A stretch of 64,000 bases of DNA from Osedax fenrisi (Eukaryota > Annelida > Polychaeta > Sabellida > Siboglinidae): contig OZ025241.1 of NCBI GenBank assembly GCA_964019155.1, positions 23,171,818 through 23,235,817 on the forward strand, in the 5' to 3' direction. A program made the translations under genes and the position numbers. Shown here piece by piece: positions 48,718 through 59,915 of this stretch. Position 1 is the first letter of the stretch, and each line of letters begins with the position of its first letter. Under the pieces are notes generated by a model, which had not been told where the DNA came from, did no database searches, and saw only the letters and a program-made list of their open reading frames with translations.

Positions 48718-51700
48718 GGAGAGTATTTAAAATGGAAAACGGTAACCGTTTCGTATACGGACTTACGGTTAATAACAGACTACGTATATATACGTATGCG
48801 CACGTACGCATATGTGTATTAGCGTACGCGCTGTAGATACGAGTGTGTAGTATAGGTATACGGGGTGGTACACGTCTTGAGAACGTCTCGATATACTAGC
48901 TTCGGTCGACTGGGTGTAGGCGCGTTCGAGGAGATATCACACGTCACTGGTATGGCGTAGGCAGTGCAGCGATTAATTGGAGCGAATATGTATATGATCG
49001 GGGGCGGCGCCGCGCGTAGTTATATTGTGGGGCGGTGGCTGCGTATTTATATTTAAGCGATACCTTTTCGATGAGTCGATTAGAGCACGTAACGTTTTCG
49101 CGTATTCGAATACTTCGAATACCATTATATATTTTTCAAATATTAGTAGATTCGATTTTAAAAAGTAAAGAAATTTCAAGTATATAAGTATATTATTGTT
49201 CGACGAAATAAATTCTAAATGATTTTATATATTACATATGATAAGTTAAACTCTATATACATGTTTATAAATTAATATATTAAAAATATAAATATATATA
49301 TATATTAATCAATATTTTAAAAAATAAATTAAAAGTTTAACATTGAATATTTAAAAAATATTATATTCCAAAAAAATATTCAGAAATTATAAATGAAATG
49401 TTATAAAACAGTAATACTATTTATAATTGCAACCTTTGGATACTAGTCAAAAATTATGTAGAAAATATACTAACCTATATACATTCTACTAACTAATAGT
49501 TTTTAAATATATATTTTAGTAATTTCTAATATTTTTTAATTACATAATCATCTTTTTAAATAATTTAATTCGTGCAAATAAATAAACTTATATAGTTTAT
49601 TTATAATTATATATATTAATATATTTACCGGTGAACGATTCTTGCTGTGCTTGTTAGAAGGTGAACTATCATCTGAAGAACTTCCTATTTTATAATTTAT
49701 TATTGATATTATTATATACATATATATATATATATATATTAATATAATTAATGATAATTTATAGATTCATTAAATTTTAAAATTAAAATTAGTCCATTGA
49801 ATACAAATAATCATAAATTTATAGATTTAAATTATACAATATTTATATTTGATTTTATAAATTAATAATAAATATAACTTATAAAATTAACTATAAACTA
49901 TAAATTAAATTATATTATAATTAAAAAATATATTATTTAGACATGCTTTTTGAAGATTTATTTTCTAATATTTGCTGAACTCGCTGTATACTATAGTAGT
50001 TATATTTATAATGTGAGTTAGGGTGACTTTTTGGTCAAAACTAGTATATATTGTTCAATAAATCATTATTTTATCTATTTACCATATGTAATAGGCATAA
50101 TTATATACATATATATTTATATACGTATATAGCATGTGTATATAGCAATGATTCATATTAAGAAAAATGTTTGTATATATATTCGTAAATTTTTCTGATA
50201 ATATTTCTGGTAAATTTCATTAATTATTTATATGTTATAGATATATGAATAGTTGTTATGCAAATTCGTATTTTCTTACATTAATTTAAGATGTGAATAA
50301 CAATATACAGATAGTTTTAAATTGTTTAGATCTATGAAGCATTCAAAATTTTATTATAATTTATAAGATGTACTATTTTCTAGTGATTTTAATATTTTGA
50401 AAAATAGAATCTATAAACATAATTCTTTAAATGTTTATATGATGATTTATATCACATTGTGTACATGTAACATAACAAAATGTAAACTATAAACATTATA
50501 GGATTTATAAACATATTTAAAAATAAAAAAACGAATTGTTTTACTAAAACAAACGGAGATTGCCCTTTTAATTAAAACTATTCATAAGTCCCAACCAAGT
50601 TAGTAATTATGTTTAATCATACAAATTTAATTAGAAATTATTATGTAATTAAGGTTGCGACAATGAATGCGTGTATTATTTATATATTTATTATCAGAGT
50701 TGTTTGATTTAAATCATTTGATTAAATCAATGATTTTTTTGATTTTTTTGAAGGCAAAAATCATGATTTTTTTGATTTTTTTTGATTATAAATCAACTTT
50801 TTTATAATTTGATAAAATGTAATTAATAGTTTGGATTACTATTATTAATAGTATTACCAATGTTATATTTATTTATAATGCTTAATTAATTTGTTTTGTA
50901 AATATTAAACTAGACATTTCTAGAAATTATTATTTAAAATAAATATAATATATTATATATATATATTTAAAATTATATTATATAAAAAACCTATTATAGA
51001 ATAAAAGATCTTTAGCTCTTTGATATATATTTTATGCAGTATGCTATATATTGTATTCTTTGAATGTAAAGATTTTAGCTCTTTGATATATATTTTATGA
51101 TTAGTAATTATTAATTACTATAATATTATATTATTCATTCTTTGAAAAAAATGATTTCACAAATATTGTTCTTATGTGTAGTTTCTTTAATATTTAACAT
51201 CAAATAATTATATACATTCAATGGAACATTGTTAAGATCATAATATAATCATTTCATATACATTTTATATTATAATACAAAATAATAATTTAAATAACAA
51301 TAAATATATTAATATTATTAGTATTAGTTTTTCATATAGTATATGACATATACACCCTCCTTAAATTATGGAATTTATGTCATTATGAGTTGGCTTCTAT
51401 ACCATACAAGTAGTTTTAAAATTATTTTATTTATATATATATATATAAATTATATATGATATGATTATCATAATGATATAATACTTAAGAATATAAATAA
51501 TGACTAGATTACAAATGTAAGGAAACTTTACTATTAAATTTATCTACTAATTGTAGACTAAAAAACTTATAAAATAAACTATATTCAATATAATATTGAA
51601 TAAGTCATCCACTATTACTGGCAACCTTATTTAATAAGTTATTATAATAAAGAATGCTTATATATTAATTTTGTAAACTCAGTTATTTAACTATTTTACA

Positions 51701-51749
51701 AACCGCTAGACTGAATACTTGTAGTGTATAGATCCCATTTCGACGCCAT
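41375..51749 (-). CDS. RSRC2: RSRC2 orthologue, arginine/serine-rich coiled-coil protein 2
   Basis: Ten coding exons (- strand, 5' to 3'): 51749-51704, 49684-49629, 48440-48126, 46219-46165, 45286-45111, 43070-43019, 42960-42833, 42645-42517, 42232-42130, 41499-41375. All phases agree and the joined frame is 394 residues (human RSRC2 is about 430). Residues ~16-139 are Ser- then Arg/Ser-rich (SRSRSRSGSRS, RSRSPHRSRSRSP). The C-terminal part matches RSRC2 closely: a PxFYNPxxVN motif, KQEQKRKLLWGKK, DKFRKLMGIQ (SMAP-like domain) and a terminal RGVGLGF. RSRC2 is a nuclear SR-type protein thought to act in RNA processing. Good donors (GTAAGT) end the exons at 46165 and 45111; the donors at 51704 (GTTTGT), 48126 (GTTAGT), 42517 (GTTTCC) and 42130 (GTCCCA) are weaker. 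A LINE and (TA)n tracts lie in introns. A 5' untranslated exon near 52200-52236 is possible. Confidence 0.85.
43141..44410 (-). mobile_element. 5'-truncated CR1-like LINE in an RSRC2 intron
   Basis: Same family as 59879-64000: matching 3' UTR with GACTTCCTGTTTACA, terminal AGACAATTACCCTT and an ATTATC-type tail at 43141-43170. It keeps only the last ~86 codons of ORF2 (44407-44147). It lies on the same strand as RSRC2, between coding exons 5 and 6. A run of ~28 T at 43567-43594 lies within it. Confidence 0.85.
44147..44407 (-). pseudogene. LINE ORF2 C-terminal fragment
   Basis: 86 residues with NTRSINNFS and GPITWNKLDN, matching NTRSTFDF and GPRLWNELN near the end of ORF2 at 60614-61882. The rest of the protein is lost by 5' truncation. 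Confidence 0.75.
48601..48716. repeat. (TA)n microsatellite in RSRC2 intron 2
   Basis: Over 100 bases of TA with a few AAA interruptions. Confidence 0.95.
48720..49115. other. CpG-rich island inside RSRC2 intron 2
   Basis: Sharply GC- and CpG-rich block (GGGGGCGGCGCCGCGCG at about 48999) between coding exons 2 and 3 of RSRC2. It includes AAAACGGTAACCGTTT, TACGTATATATACGTA and other palindromic stretches. No convincing open frame or exon on either strand. It could be an alternative promoter, an enhancer or a non-coding RNA start. Confidence 0.5.
50695..50810. repeat. TGATTTAAATCA-type repeat
   Basis: CAGAGTTGTTTGATTTAAAT then CATTTGATTAAATCAATGA and TGATTTTTTTGATT repeats. CAGAG-starting ends with GATTTAAATC motifs occur in some hAT-type MITEs; the second end was not found. 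Confidence 0.45.
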
Positions 51750-52199
51750 TATAGTTGATTCTATAAAAAATATTAAAATATAGTATTATGTATATGGATA
51801 AATATACTATATTATTATAATTATATAGAAACTAACTAAATTTAGTAAAATTATTATTTGTTTGTTTATAATTTTAAATTTTAAATAATCATTGTTTATA
51901 ATAACTTTATTTATTTATTATAATTATTATTACATTATTTATTAAATAGTATGTTATAAATATTGGTTTTAATTGTAAATTGAATTATAAAGTAAATAAA
52001 ATATACATACTTAGAAAAGTAATAGTTGATACCATCGTTTGGATTAATGTTATTATAATATAATATACAATATTTAACATTTATTATAACATGATGTTAT
52101 TATTATTATAATTATTATGATAAATTATTAGTATTAAATAATAATTATAAAATTTCACAAAATAAATTAAATTTAATATTAATCGAATATAAACTTACT

Positions 52200-52236
52200 C
52201 AGTGGGTAAATTATCTATTGTAGATCAATATTATTC
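52200..52236 (-). other. Possible 5' untranslated exon of RSRC2
   Basis: On the - strand, TATTCACAG precedes and GTAAGTTTA follows a 37-base segment with stops in all frames. The first coding exon is preceded by TTTTTTATAG, an acceptor-like sequence, which fits an upstream non-coding exon. Confidence 0.35.
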
Positions 52237-52495
52237 TGTGAATACTGTTTTATGGAATAAATAGTAAATATTTAAATATTAAATATGTAATTTATATTAA
52301 ATATAAGAATAAGTAATATACTATATAAAGATATTCTTGTTTTCAGAGGTAACAACACGATAATAAATCCATAATATCAATATTATTGTTTCTTGGATTG
52401 AAACACGTGACCTGTATTCGGTATAAATTCAGTTGATTTTGTTTTATAATCAGATAGGAATTGCACAGATACATAGATAGAAATGTTCTCTCTAC

Positions 52496-53138
52496 AAAGA
52501 AAACAGTAATTACCTCATTATAGCAGCATAACAGCATATTTAATAGCTTCAAATGTTTACATGTGCTATTATGCTGTTATTATGCTACTATTAAATGTCT
52601 ATATGCTGCTATTAATTTGGCATGCTATTATGCTGTTATTTAAAGTCTATTATGCTAATATTATGCTGCTATTAATTTTAAAAGTATATTATGCTGCTAT
52701 TATGCTGCTATTCTAATAACAGCCCAGCTAACAGTAAGAGCTGCATAATAGCAGCATAATATACTTTTAAAATTAATAGCAGCATAATATTAGCATAATG
52801 GCAGCATAATAGCAGAATAATAGCATGACATATTAATAGCAGCATAATAGCATGATAACTTAATAGCAGCATAATATACATTTAATAGTAGCATAATAGC
52901 ACAATGTAAACATTTGAGGCTATAACATATGCTGTTATACTGCTATTATGCTGCTCTTACTGTTTGCTGGGAGCAGCATAATATCAGCATATATACTTAT
53001 AAAAATTAATAGCAGCATAATATTAGAATAATAGACTTTAAATAGCAGCATAACAGCAGCATAATAGCACAATATAAACATGTGAGGCTATTAAATATGC
53101 TGTTATGCTGCTATTATGCTGTTATTACTGTTTGCTGG
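52496..53138. mobile_element. Nested foldback elements built on AGCAGCATAAT
   Basis: The outer ends are inverted copies: left AACAGTAATTACCTCATTAT then AGCAGCATAACAGCATATTT; right (other strand) CCAGCAAACAGTAATAACAG then CATAATAGCAGCATAACAGC. Inside, 52723-52971 is a second element with ends CCCAGC(T/A)AACAGTAAGAGC. The whole 640 bp can fold on itself many times. No open frame of note. Confidence 0.85.
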
Positions 53139-53439
53139 TTTAATTGGAGTTATCAAAAGTTAATTCATAAAAATGTTACCGAATTTGTATAGGTCAAAAG
53201 TAGATCTATTCAGTCAATGTTTTTTACATGTAAACTTTCAATACTGTGAAAATTTGAAAATATATTTGTTTAAATATAATTCACATAGGTTTATATAATT
53301 CACATTATAATATTAAAGTATATTAGTCTAATAATTAGATTAATTACCTTATGAATTAATAATAGTAAATATAACTTATAATAATATATGGGTATCCATC
53401 TCGTGGTTGGTATTGTAACTATATTAAAATAATAACATA

Positions 53440-53585
53440 GCTTATATCAATATCTCCTATAACCTCGGTGGAGCTCAAGGTTATAGGAGGTCTTATAGTA
53501 GGCTTATATAGGAAGTGAACCATATTTATTTTGCAAATAGTTGTAAAATCTTTGGTAATAACCAGAGTATATTTAAATTATAATG

Positions 53586-53654
<69 letters not shown>

Positions 53655-53776
53655 ATGTGTGTGTGTGTGTGTGCGTGTATGTATGTGATATATAGATAGT
53701 TAAGCCTATCTATATATATACAATACCTCATATAACCTTAAGACCTCCTATAACCTGAGGAATTGATATATTTGCC
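53440..53776. mobile_element. Foldback MITE with AGGTTATAGGAGGTCTTA ends
   Basis: ATATCAA and AGGTTATAGGAGGTCTTA lie at the left; their inverted copies lie at the right (53730-53772). The left end also forms a hairpin by itself (CTCCTATAACCT with AGGTTATAGGAG). (AT)n and (TG)n microsatellites fill the middle (53587-53675). Confidence 0.65.
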
Positions 53777-54069
53777 TTTAATTCCTATTTCATATTTCGT
53801 ATGAATTGTGTTTATTAAATGTATTGTTTGTTTATATAAAAACTACTAATTATCTATAATAGAGACACTATTAATAGACACTCTATTAGAGAGTATCTAT
53901 TAATTACATATATTGATATCAAAGTATATACTATAATATAGTAGGTATAGTATATATCTATGGTAACTATATATACTATAATATATAGTGATATTAGATA
54001 ACAAATATAGTGTATACGATACTGGTCAATGACCAGTAGTTAGGGGCTTAATAAAAGGGGCGATGGTGG

Positions 54070-54112
54070 CCAGCAAACAGTAAAGCAGCATAATAGCAGC
54101 ATAACAGCATAT
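54070..54112. mobile_element. Solo end of the AGCAGCATAAT foldback family
   Basis: CCAGCAAACAGTAAAGCAGC then ATAATAGCAGCATAACAGCA matches the ends of the element at 52496-53138. It is joined directly to the truncated 5' end of the LINE that follows; the rest of the element is missing. Confidence 0.75.
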
Positions 54113-54189
54113 GCTAGAACTTCTCTTCAAATTACTCGCAGCTTGTCAACTTTCCCACCCATGAATTAAGAAACACACTTGATCTCATT

Positions 54190-54924
54190 ATGCACCCTAT
54201 TGATTCAAATTTAGTTCATTCGATAAGAGCTGGACCTCTTTTCTCCGATCATTTCGCCCTACTATTTCAAATATCAGTTAATAAGCCTAAACGTCCTACA
54301 ATTTATCGCTCTACTCGCCATCTAAATCATATATCAATATCTCAGTTCTTAACTGACTTAAATACGTTGCCTACATATGATGCTCAATCTCTTCATAATT
54401 CACTAATCCACACACTTAACATCCATGCTCCTGTACTTAATAAAACTATTATATTACGACCTAATACATCATGGTATACTATTGACCTTTATCGTCAAAA
54501 ACGATGTCTACGCATGCTTGAATCTAAATGGAAAAAAGAAAAATCTTCATCATCACTAACCATATATAAATTTTTTTTAAATAAACATCGTATCGATCTC
54601 ATTAACGCTAAAGCTATGTTTACTCATGACAAGTTTATTTCTATGCAACATGATAGCAAGTCACTTTTTAAGTTAGCAAATAGCATACTTGGTAGAAGAC
54701 AAAAATCGCCATATCCTGACTTTACTAATGATGAATTACCTAATTTATTTTATTCATTTTTCAATGATAAAATCACCAATATTATTTCGTCATTACCCAA
54801 ACCTATATCTATAGCTCTACCGTTCTCTACAACGAATATACTAACTTCCTTTTTTCTACCTTCTAATGATCAACTAATTTGTTTACTTATCGAAGCTCTT
54901 CTTCTCTTGATCCAATTCCTTTAA
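54190..54924 (+). pseudogene. LINE ORF2: end of endonuclease and linker
   Basis: About 245 codons. The frame begins upstream of the listed start with LVNFPTHELRNTLDLI, the C-terminal motif of the APE-type endonuclease, and includes SDHFALLF (catalytic SDH box). It continues as the linker before the reverse transcriptase and is broken near 54924. Confidence 0.75.
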
Positions 54925-55342
54925 AATTACTAAATGATATAGCTCCTTATATAATATAAAATATAGCTCATATCATCCATGAATCACTTATTTCTGGTAC
55001 TGTCCCCCTCATTTTCAAACATTTTCTTATCACTCCTATCATTAAAAAACCTTCTCTTGACCCCTCATCCTTTAATAATTATAGACCTATTTCCAATCTT
55101 TCTATACTTTCTAAAACCTTAGAAAGAGTCGTTTCAAAACAACTATCTTCTTTCCTGACTACTAATAATATACTTTGTACTTTCCAAAGTGCTTATGTAC
55201 CGAACAAATCTACTGAAACAGCAATAACCAGGGTAACAACAAATATCTTATGTGACCTTAATAATACATATGGAACAATTCTTGTTCTACTTGATCTTAG
55301 CGCAGCATTTGATACAATTGACATAGTCTTCTCATATCACGT

Positions 55343-57233
55343 TTGGCTAATATTGGTATCACCGGTATTGCACTTAAATGGTTTACGTCATACATTTCTA
55401 ATCGTACTTCTTCTATTCTTATCAATGGGCACATATCATCTCCTAGAAATATTTCTTACGGAGTCCCCCAAGGCTCTATATTAGGACCGATTCTTTTTAA
55501 TATTTATCTACTTCCTATTTTTTATATTATTTCTAAATTTCCCCTTATATCAGTCCACTCCTACGCTGATGATATACAACTTAACTTAAAATGCACTTCT
55601 GATATCAATTTTGCTCCCAATATTATGTCTAACTGTATTAAATCTATACATACTTGGCTTTCAAATAACTCTCTATCACTGAATCACAATAAAACAGAAA
55701 CTATATTTCTTCACCTCCCTTCTCCCAGACGCCCATTAACAGTCCCACCATTTATCATGGTTAACAATCATAATATCATATATTCTGATAATGTTAAATA
55801 TCTTGGTGTTTATTTCGATAGTTCATTATCTTTTCATCGCCATATCTCAAATCTTCTTCGCTCTATAAACTTTCATCTTCACTCTTTCCGTCTTATCCGT
55901 AACTCCATCTCCCTAAGTGTTTCTATAACTCTCGCCTCATCTTTCATATTACCACTTTTCAGTGATGGGCACGATCACGATCGTCGATCGTTGATCGTCT
56001 ATCCCGATCGCGATCGTGATCTTGATCGCGATCGACGATCGTTTGAAAATGATCGAGTAAAATGATCGACGATCGACGATCGTTAGAAAATGATCGAGTA
56101 AAATGATCGACGACCGTCAGCAACTGATCGCGATCGACGATCGTGAAAAAAAATTTTAAAATGACGAAATCCCAGCTAATATTTTGTTTCTACAAATCTT
56201 GCATGATGCTTCAACTTTATTATTAATTATTTTTAAGTCATTAAAATAAATATTTGATTTAATAAAGAACGAATTTATCCAAGACATTGTATATCTTAGA
56301 ACTTAGAACTCATAATGATCTAAAATATTAATAAAGTTATAGTCCTATATAATACGTCAACGGGGAAATTGACAGTTTGACTAATTTATGGCGTAGAGAC
56401 TCTATTATAGAGTAGATAATTAAACGTATTGTTTGATCTTGCATGTCTCGCGCGGTAAAATATTACGATTACATTAGTAAAAAAGATACATTGGTATATA
56501 TATATATAAATATATAGATATGACGGCGTGAATGGGTGAGTAGGTACTACTCGCGAGTAGGTACTGTGTGGATCATTAGTGGTTTATGCAGCAGCCCGGA
56601 ATTCATACGCTTATATAATAATACGATCGAGATCCACGATCGGCGATCGATGATCGAGATCGCGATCGACGATCACAATAATTACACGATCGACGATCGT
56701 TAAAAAATGATCGAGTAAAAAGATCGACGATCGACGATCGGGAAAATTCGTGATCGTGCCCATCACTGCCACTTTTCGATTACTGCAATATTCTCCTTTT
56801 CTCCTTACCTGACTATCAAATTAAAAAATTAGAAATACTACAGAATGCGTTAGTACGATCAATTTTTAAAATTGATCGCTTTTCCCAAATACATATTTCC
56901 CCATATTTACATAGATTGCATTGGCTACCAATACAATTTAGAATAATATTTAAAGTTCTTCTAATAACTCATAACTCTCTTCACCACAACCGACCTGAAT
57001 ATCTATCTTCCTTAATCTCTATTCCTACTCACACTATCTCTCTCCGTTCAACTACTGCTTACCTTCTACATCTACCCTCTAAGCTTAATCTACATACAAC
57101 TAATATTCGTTCATGGCACATATCGGCCCCTTATCTATGGAATAAACTACCACATAATCTACGCTCCACTCAATCCCCCACCTCTTTTAAATCTCTATTA
57201 AAAACATATCTATTTACTATTGCATTTCCCTGA
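55343..57233 (+). pseudogene. LINE reverse transcriptase split by a MITE
   Basis: Upstream, out of frame, NYRPISNLS and LLDLSAAFDTI are visible at 55080-55320. From 55343: GVPQGSILGP, SYADDIQL, VKYLGVYFDSSLSF. The frame runs into the MITE at 55960 and resumes at 56777 with FDYCN, the motif expected at this place, and then RLHWLPIQFR and WNKLPHNLRS to a stop at 57231-57233. Confidence 0.8.
55960..56768. mobile_element. hAT-type MITE rich in GATCGACGATCG
   Basis: Perfect terminal inverted repeats of 21 bp beginning CAGTGATGGGCACGATC, flanked by a perfect 8-bp direct repeat CCACTTTT (55952-55959 and 56769-56776). CAGTG ends and 8-bp targets define the hAT superfamily. Subterminal regions contain many GATCGACGATCG and ATGATCGAGTAAAA units, likely transposase-binding repeats. 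809 bp, no transposase frame. Confidence 0.95.
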
Positions 57234-57437
57234 TCATTTTTCCTCATCACTATCTATCAATATCTACAATTTTATTTACAATTTATATTAATGTTGAGTA
57301 CTTTCTGTATTCCTATTTATATTATTATTAGTTTATTATTTTCGTTTATGTTCCTTTATATTGTTTGTTGTTTTTACTTTAGACGCTTGATTGATATGGA
57401 ACAAAGATTCTTTAAAATAAATTGAATTGAATTGAAT

Positions 57438-57522
57438 GATTTTGTAGTCAATAAAACATTTTAAAATAAATAAAATATCAAAGATTTTTCGAAGCATCCT
57501 TAGAAAAATCGTCGTCTATATT

Positions 57523-57584
<62 letters not shown>

Positions 57585-57686
57585 CAACGATTTTTTACGA
57601 AGCAGCTTCCTTGGAAATATATTTGTCTATATATATATAATAGCGAGAACTCCCCAATAATATTACATAGATGCATTATATTTCAG
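57438..57686. repeat. (TA)n and related low-complexity DNA
   Basis: (TA)n at 57527-57579 lies between two similar GATTTTTCGAAGCATCCTTA and GATTTTTTACGAAGCAGCTT segments. Confidence 0.7.
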
Positions 57687-59642
57687 ATGGAGGAATATCT
57701 GAGCGTCGATGAATATCGTAAATTGGCGGAATACCGAAGACTGGCGGAATTTCGACGTATATCGGATACGCGCATGCGCAGACTGCCTAGTAATGACAGC
57801 CTCACCGGAAGTTCTCATTGGAGCGAGGACACGGAAGAAGAAGAGGCCAGGTGGTATCAAGAGTTTCAAAACCAGTAAGTAATATATTACTATAGTATAC
57901 TTATGTACTACTTATAGTACCTAATTGTAGTTAGATACCACCAGGAAATGATAACAGCAATTTTAATCAGATTTTCGTATATTCTGATTTAAAATCTGCT
58001 TTAATTCAACTGATTTAAACGTTTTTAAAACATCTTTCTACTGCTTTAATAATTAAGTATTAACACCTGATTTAATTCTGAATTAATAATATCCACATAT
58101 AAAATATATTTTCCCAGCAAACAATAATATCAGATTTAAATACTTTTTAAAGCAGTAATAAATGTTGACAGATTTAAATACTTATTAAGACATATTTAAA
58201 TATATCTTAAAATATCGGAGATTAGGATTTAATCAGAATTAAATCAGGCTTTGATACTTAATTATTAAAGCAGTAGAAAGATGTTTTAAAAACATTTAAA
58301 TCGGTTGTAGTAAATATTATATATCGGAATATTCGAAAATCTGATTAAAATTGCTTTATAAACTTCTTTAATAAGTATTTAAATCTGTTGTTATGATTTA
58401 CTGGGTCTCACTTAGATACCTATACGTATAAGTATAGGTATTACTCCAACGTTACTATTGTACGTAGGTACTAAGTGTTTGGTCGTCACTCTATTCCGCG
58501 TGTACGTCGTACAAGTACACTGTACGATAGCTATAACTAACTAAGTATACTTAGAAACATTTATTTTATAGTGTAATTGTACTTTTAAAAATAACGGTCG
58601 GTAAAATAACCTATACAGTTTATATAACCTATATATGCGATATAGATATATAGCTTTATTCAGTCGATGTGTACATTGTTTTTTAATAGTGTTACACTAT
58701 TAGTATATAGTATATACTATATACCCTATAGGGTTTACTCGTTATTTCGTTAAAGTATTAACATACGATTCTTTAAAATGTATTGACGTTCCACAATCAC
58801 CCATATAAGCTTATATAAATCCTAAAGTATATAACTCCTCTATAACTCCTATAATTATATATTCTTTCTCAATGAAGTTACCCATAATGACTATGGTCAT
58901 TATATAATAATAAAGTAGCATTTATTATTTTGTCAGCCGTTAATAAGCCATACAAAACGATAAAATGTTAACTTTTAAGTTACCATTTATAACTTACCGT
59001 TATTATTACCTATAAAGTAGGCGTATCTGTAGGTAATGATTATATTGGCGTCGACCCAAACCCCCTCACATCCCCTACCTATATACCAAGCTACTAGTAA
59101 ACTATATCCTACCTGTACACATACACATTACCGTTACCACACCTGCCGTTATCAACAGATTCGTAGAGAGATACCTGCCGATAAGACCGAGCGTTCTGTA
59201 CGGGTACCTAGAACGCGTAGTGGTATGTCTGTGCGTAGCGGTGGTGGGCACACTGGTGCTGTGCATGGAGATCCGCAAGTACCTGGGAGAACTGCTAGTG
59301 ATGGTGTTGTACGGCCGGTACGATTTGGCGGCGATCAAGAGAATGGTTACCGACCAATTCGCCCACTTCGTCGACCGTCTGCTGAACGCGTACCGTCTGG
59401 CTAACGAGCTACGCGTACGAGTTGTCTACGCGGTGGGCGTGGTTACTCGTACCGTAGTCAGTGGAACGCACGCCATACTCGACGTGGCGTGTGCGTTGAA
59501 GGAAAGGTGCGGCTACCGATCGAAATCGGGTAGAACTTTAGCGACTCCGTTTTTCGAACCTAAAAGTTATTCAACTTTTAATGCTACAATTGATGAAACA
59601 GAACGATATCGTAGTTACGATCACATGGTAATGTTACCGTAA
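57687..59642 (+). CDS. Single-pass membrane protein of unknown function, two exons
   Basis: Exons 57687-57874 and 59159-59642 join in phase 2 to 223 residues. Exon 1 begins with ATG right after TATATTTCAG and ends before GTAAGTAA, a strong donor; exon 2 follows CGTTATCAACAG. The N-terminal half is charged and repetitive (YRKLAEYRRLAEFRR, then SNDSLTGSSHW and an acidic EDTEEEEARW). Exon 2 contains a hydrophobic segment (VVVCLCVAVVGTLVLCM), a long amphipathic part (FAHFVDRLLNAYRLANELR) and a polar tail ending in VMLP. Both exons are markedly GC-richer than their flanks. No family recognised. The ATG directly at an acceptor suggests an upstream non-coding exon, or that coding starts further upstream. 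A foldback element fills part of the intron. Confidence 0.65.
57940..58411. mobile_element. Foldback element with a 9-bp target duplication
   Basis: Perfect TTAGATACC direct repeats flank it (57931-57939 and 58412-58420). Its two halves are inverted copies: left CAGCAATTTTAATCAGATTT and AAAACATCTTTCTACTGC recur inverted at the right. An inner copy of the end (CCCAGCAAACAATAATATCA) lies at 58117. A 9-bp target suggests a Mutator-type MITE. It lies in the intron of the gene at 57687-59642. Confidence 0.8.
58421..59158. other. Remainder of the intron
   Basis: AT-rich with ACGTCGTACAAGTACACTGT-type short palindromes near 58505. No further exon recognised. Confidence 0.4.
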
Positions 59643-59839
59643 CGTATACTAATATATATATATATATTATATATAATATATATTTACATATTGATTAACT
59701 AAAACAGAAAAATGTAAATGTATGTAAACTAGTATTTAAAAAAATATAAATTATAAGATATATTTGTACGTATATACATAAATACCTGTATACATAAAAT
59801 TTAAAACAACCTAATATAATAATTATATATGAAAATTAA

Positions 59840-59846
<7 letters not shown>

Positions 59847-59880
<34 letters not shown>
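59847..59880. repeat. (TA)n microsatellite at the LINE 3' end
   Basis: TA run that abuts the ATT tail of the LINE starting at 59879. Confidence 0.9.
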
Positions 59881-59884
<4 letters not shown>

Positions 59885-59915
59885 ATTATTATTATCAGAT
59901 TTGGTTTTAACAACC

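Larger units (their letters stand above)
54113..57437 (+). mobile_element. 5'-truncated L2-like LINE carrying a nested hAT MITE
   Basis: Starts inside the endonuclease (HELRNTLDLI) and runs to a (TTGAA)n-type tail near 57420-57437. It is interrupted at 55960-56768 by a hAT-type MITE. Removing that MITE and one target copy restores the frame across the reverse transcriptase/C-terminal junction. There are frameshifts between 54924 and 55343. Confidence 0.88.

Noticed and set aside
48581..48811. Tyr/Ile-repeat open frame on the - strand
   Set aside because: Translation of an (AT)n microsatellite; the same applies to the frames at 10000-10191, 13793-14035 and 20905-21125.
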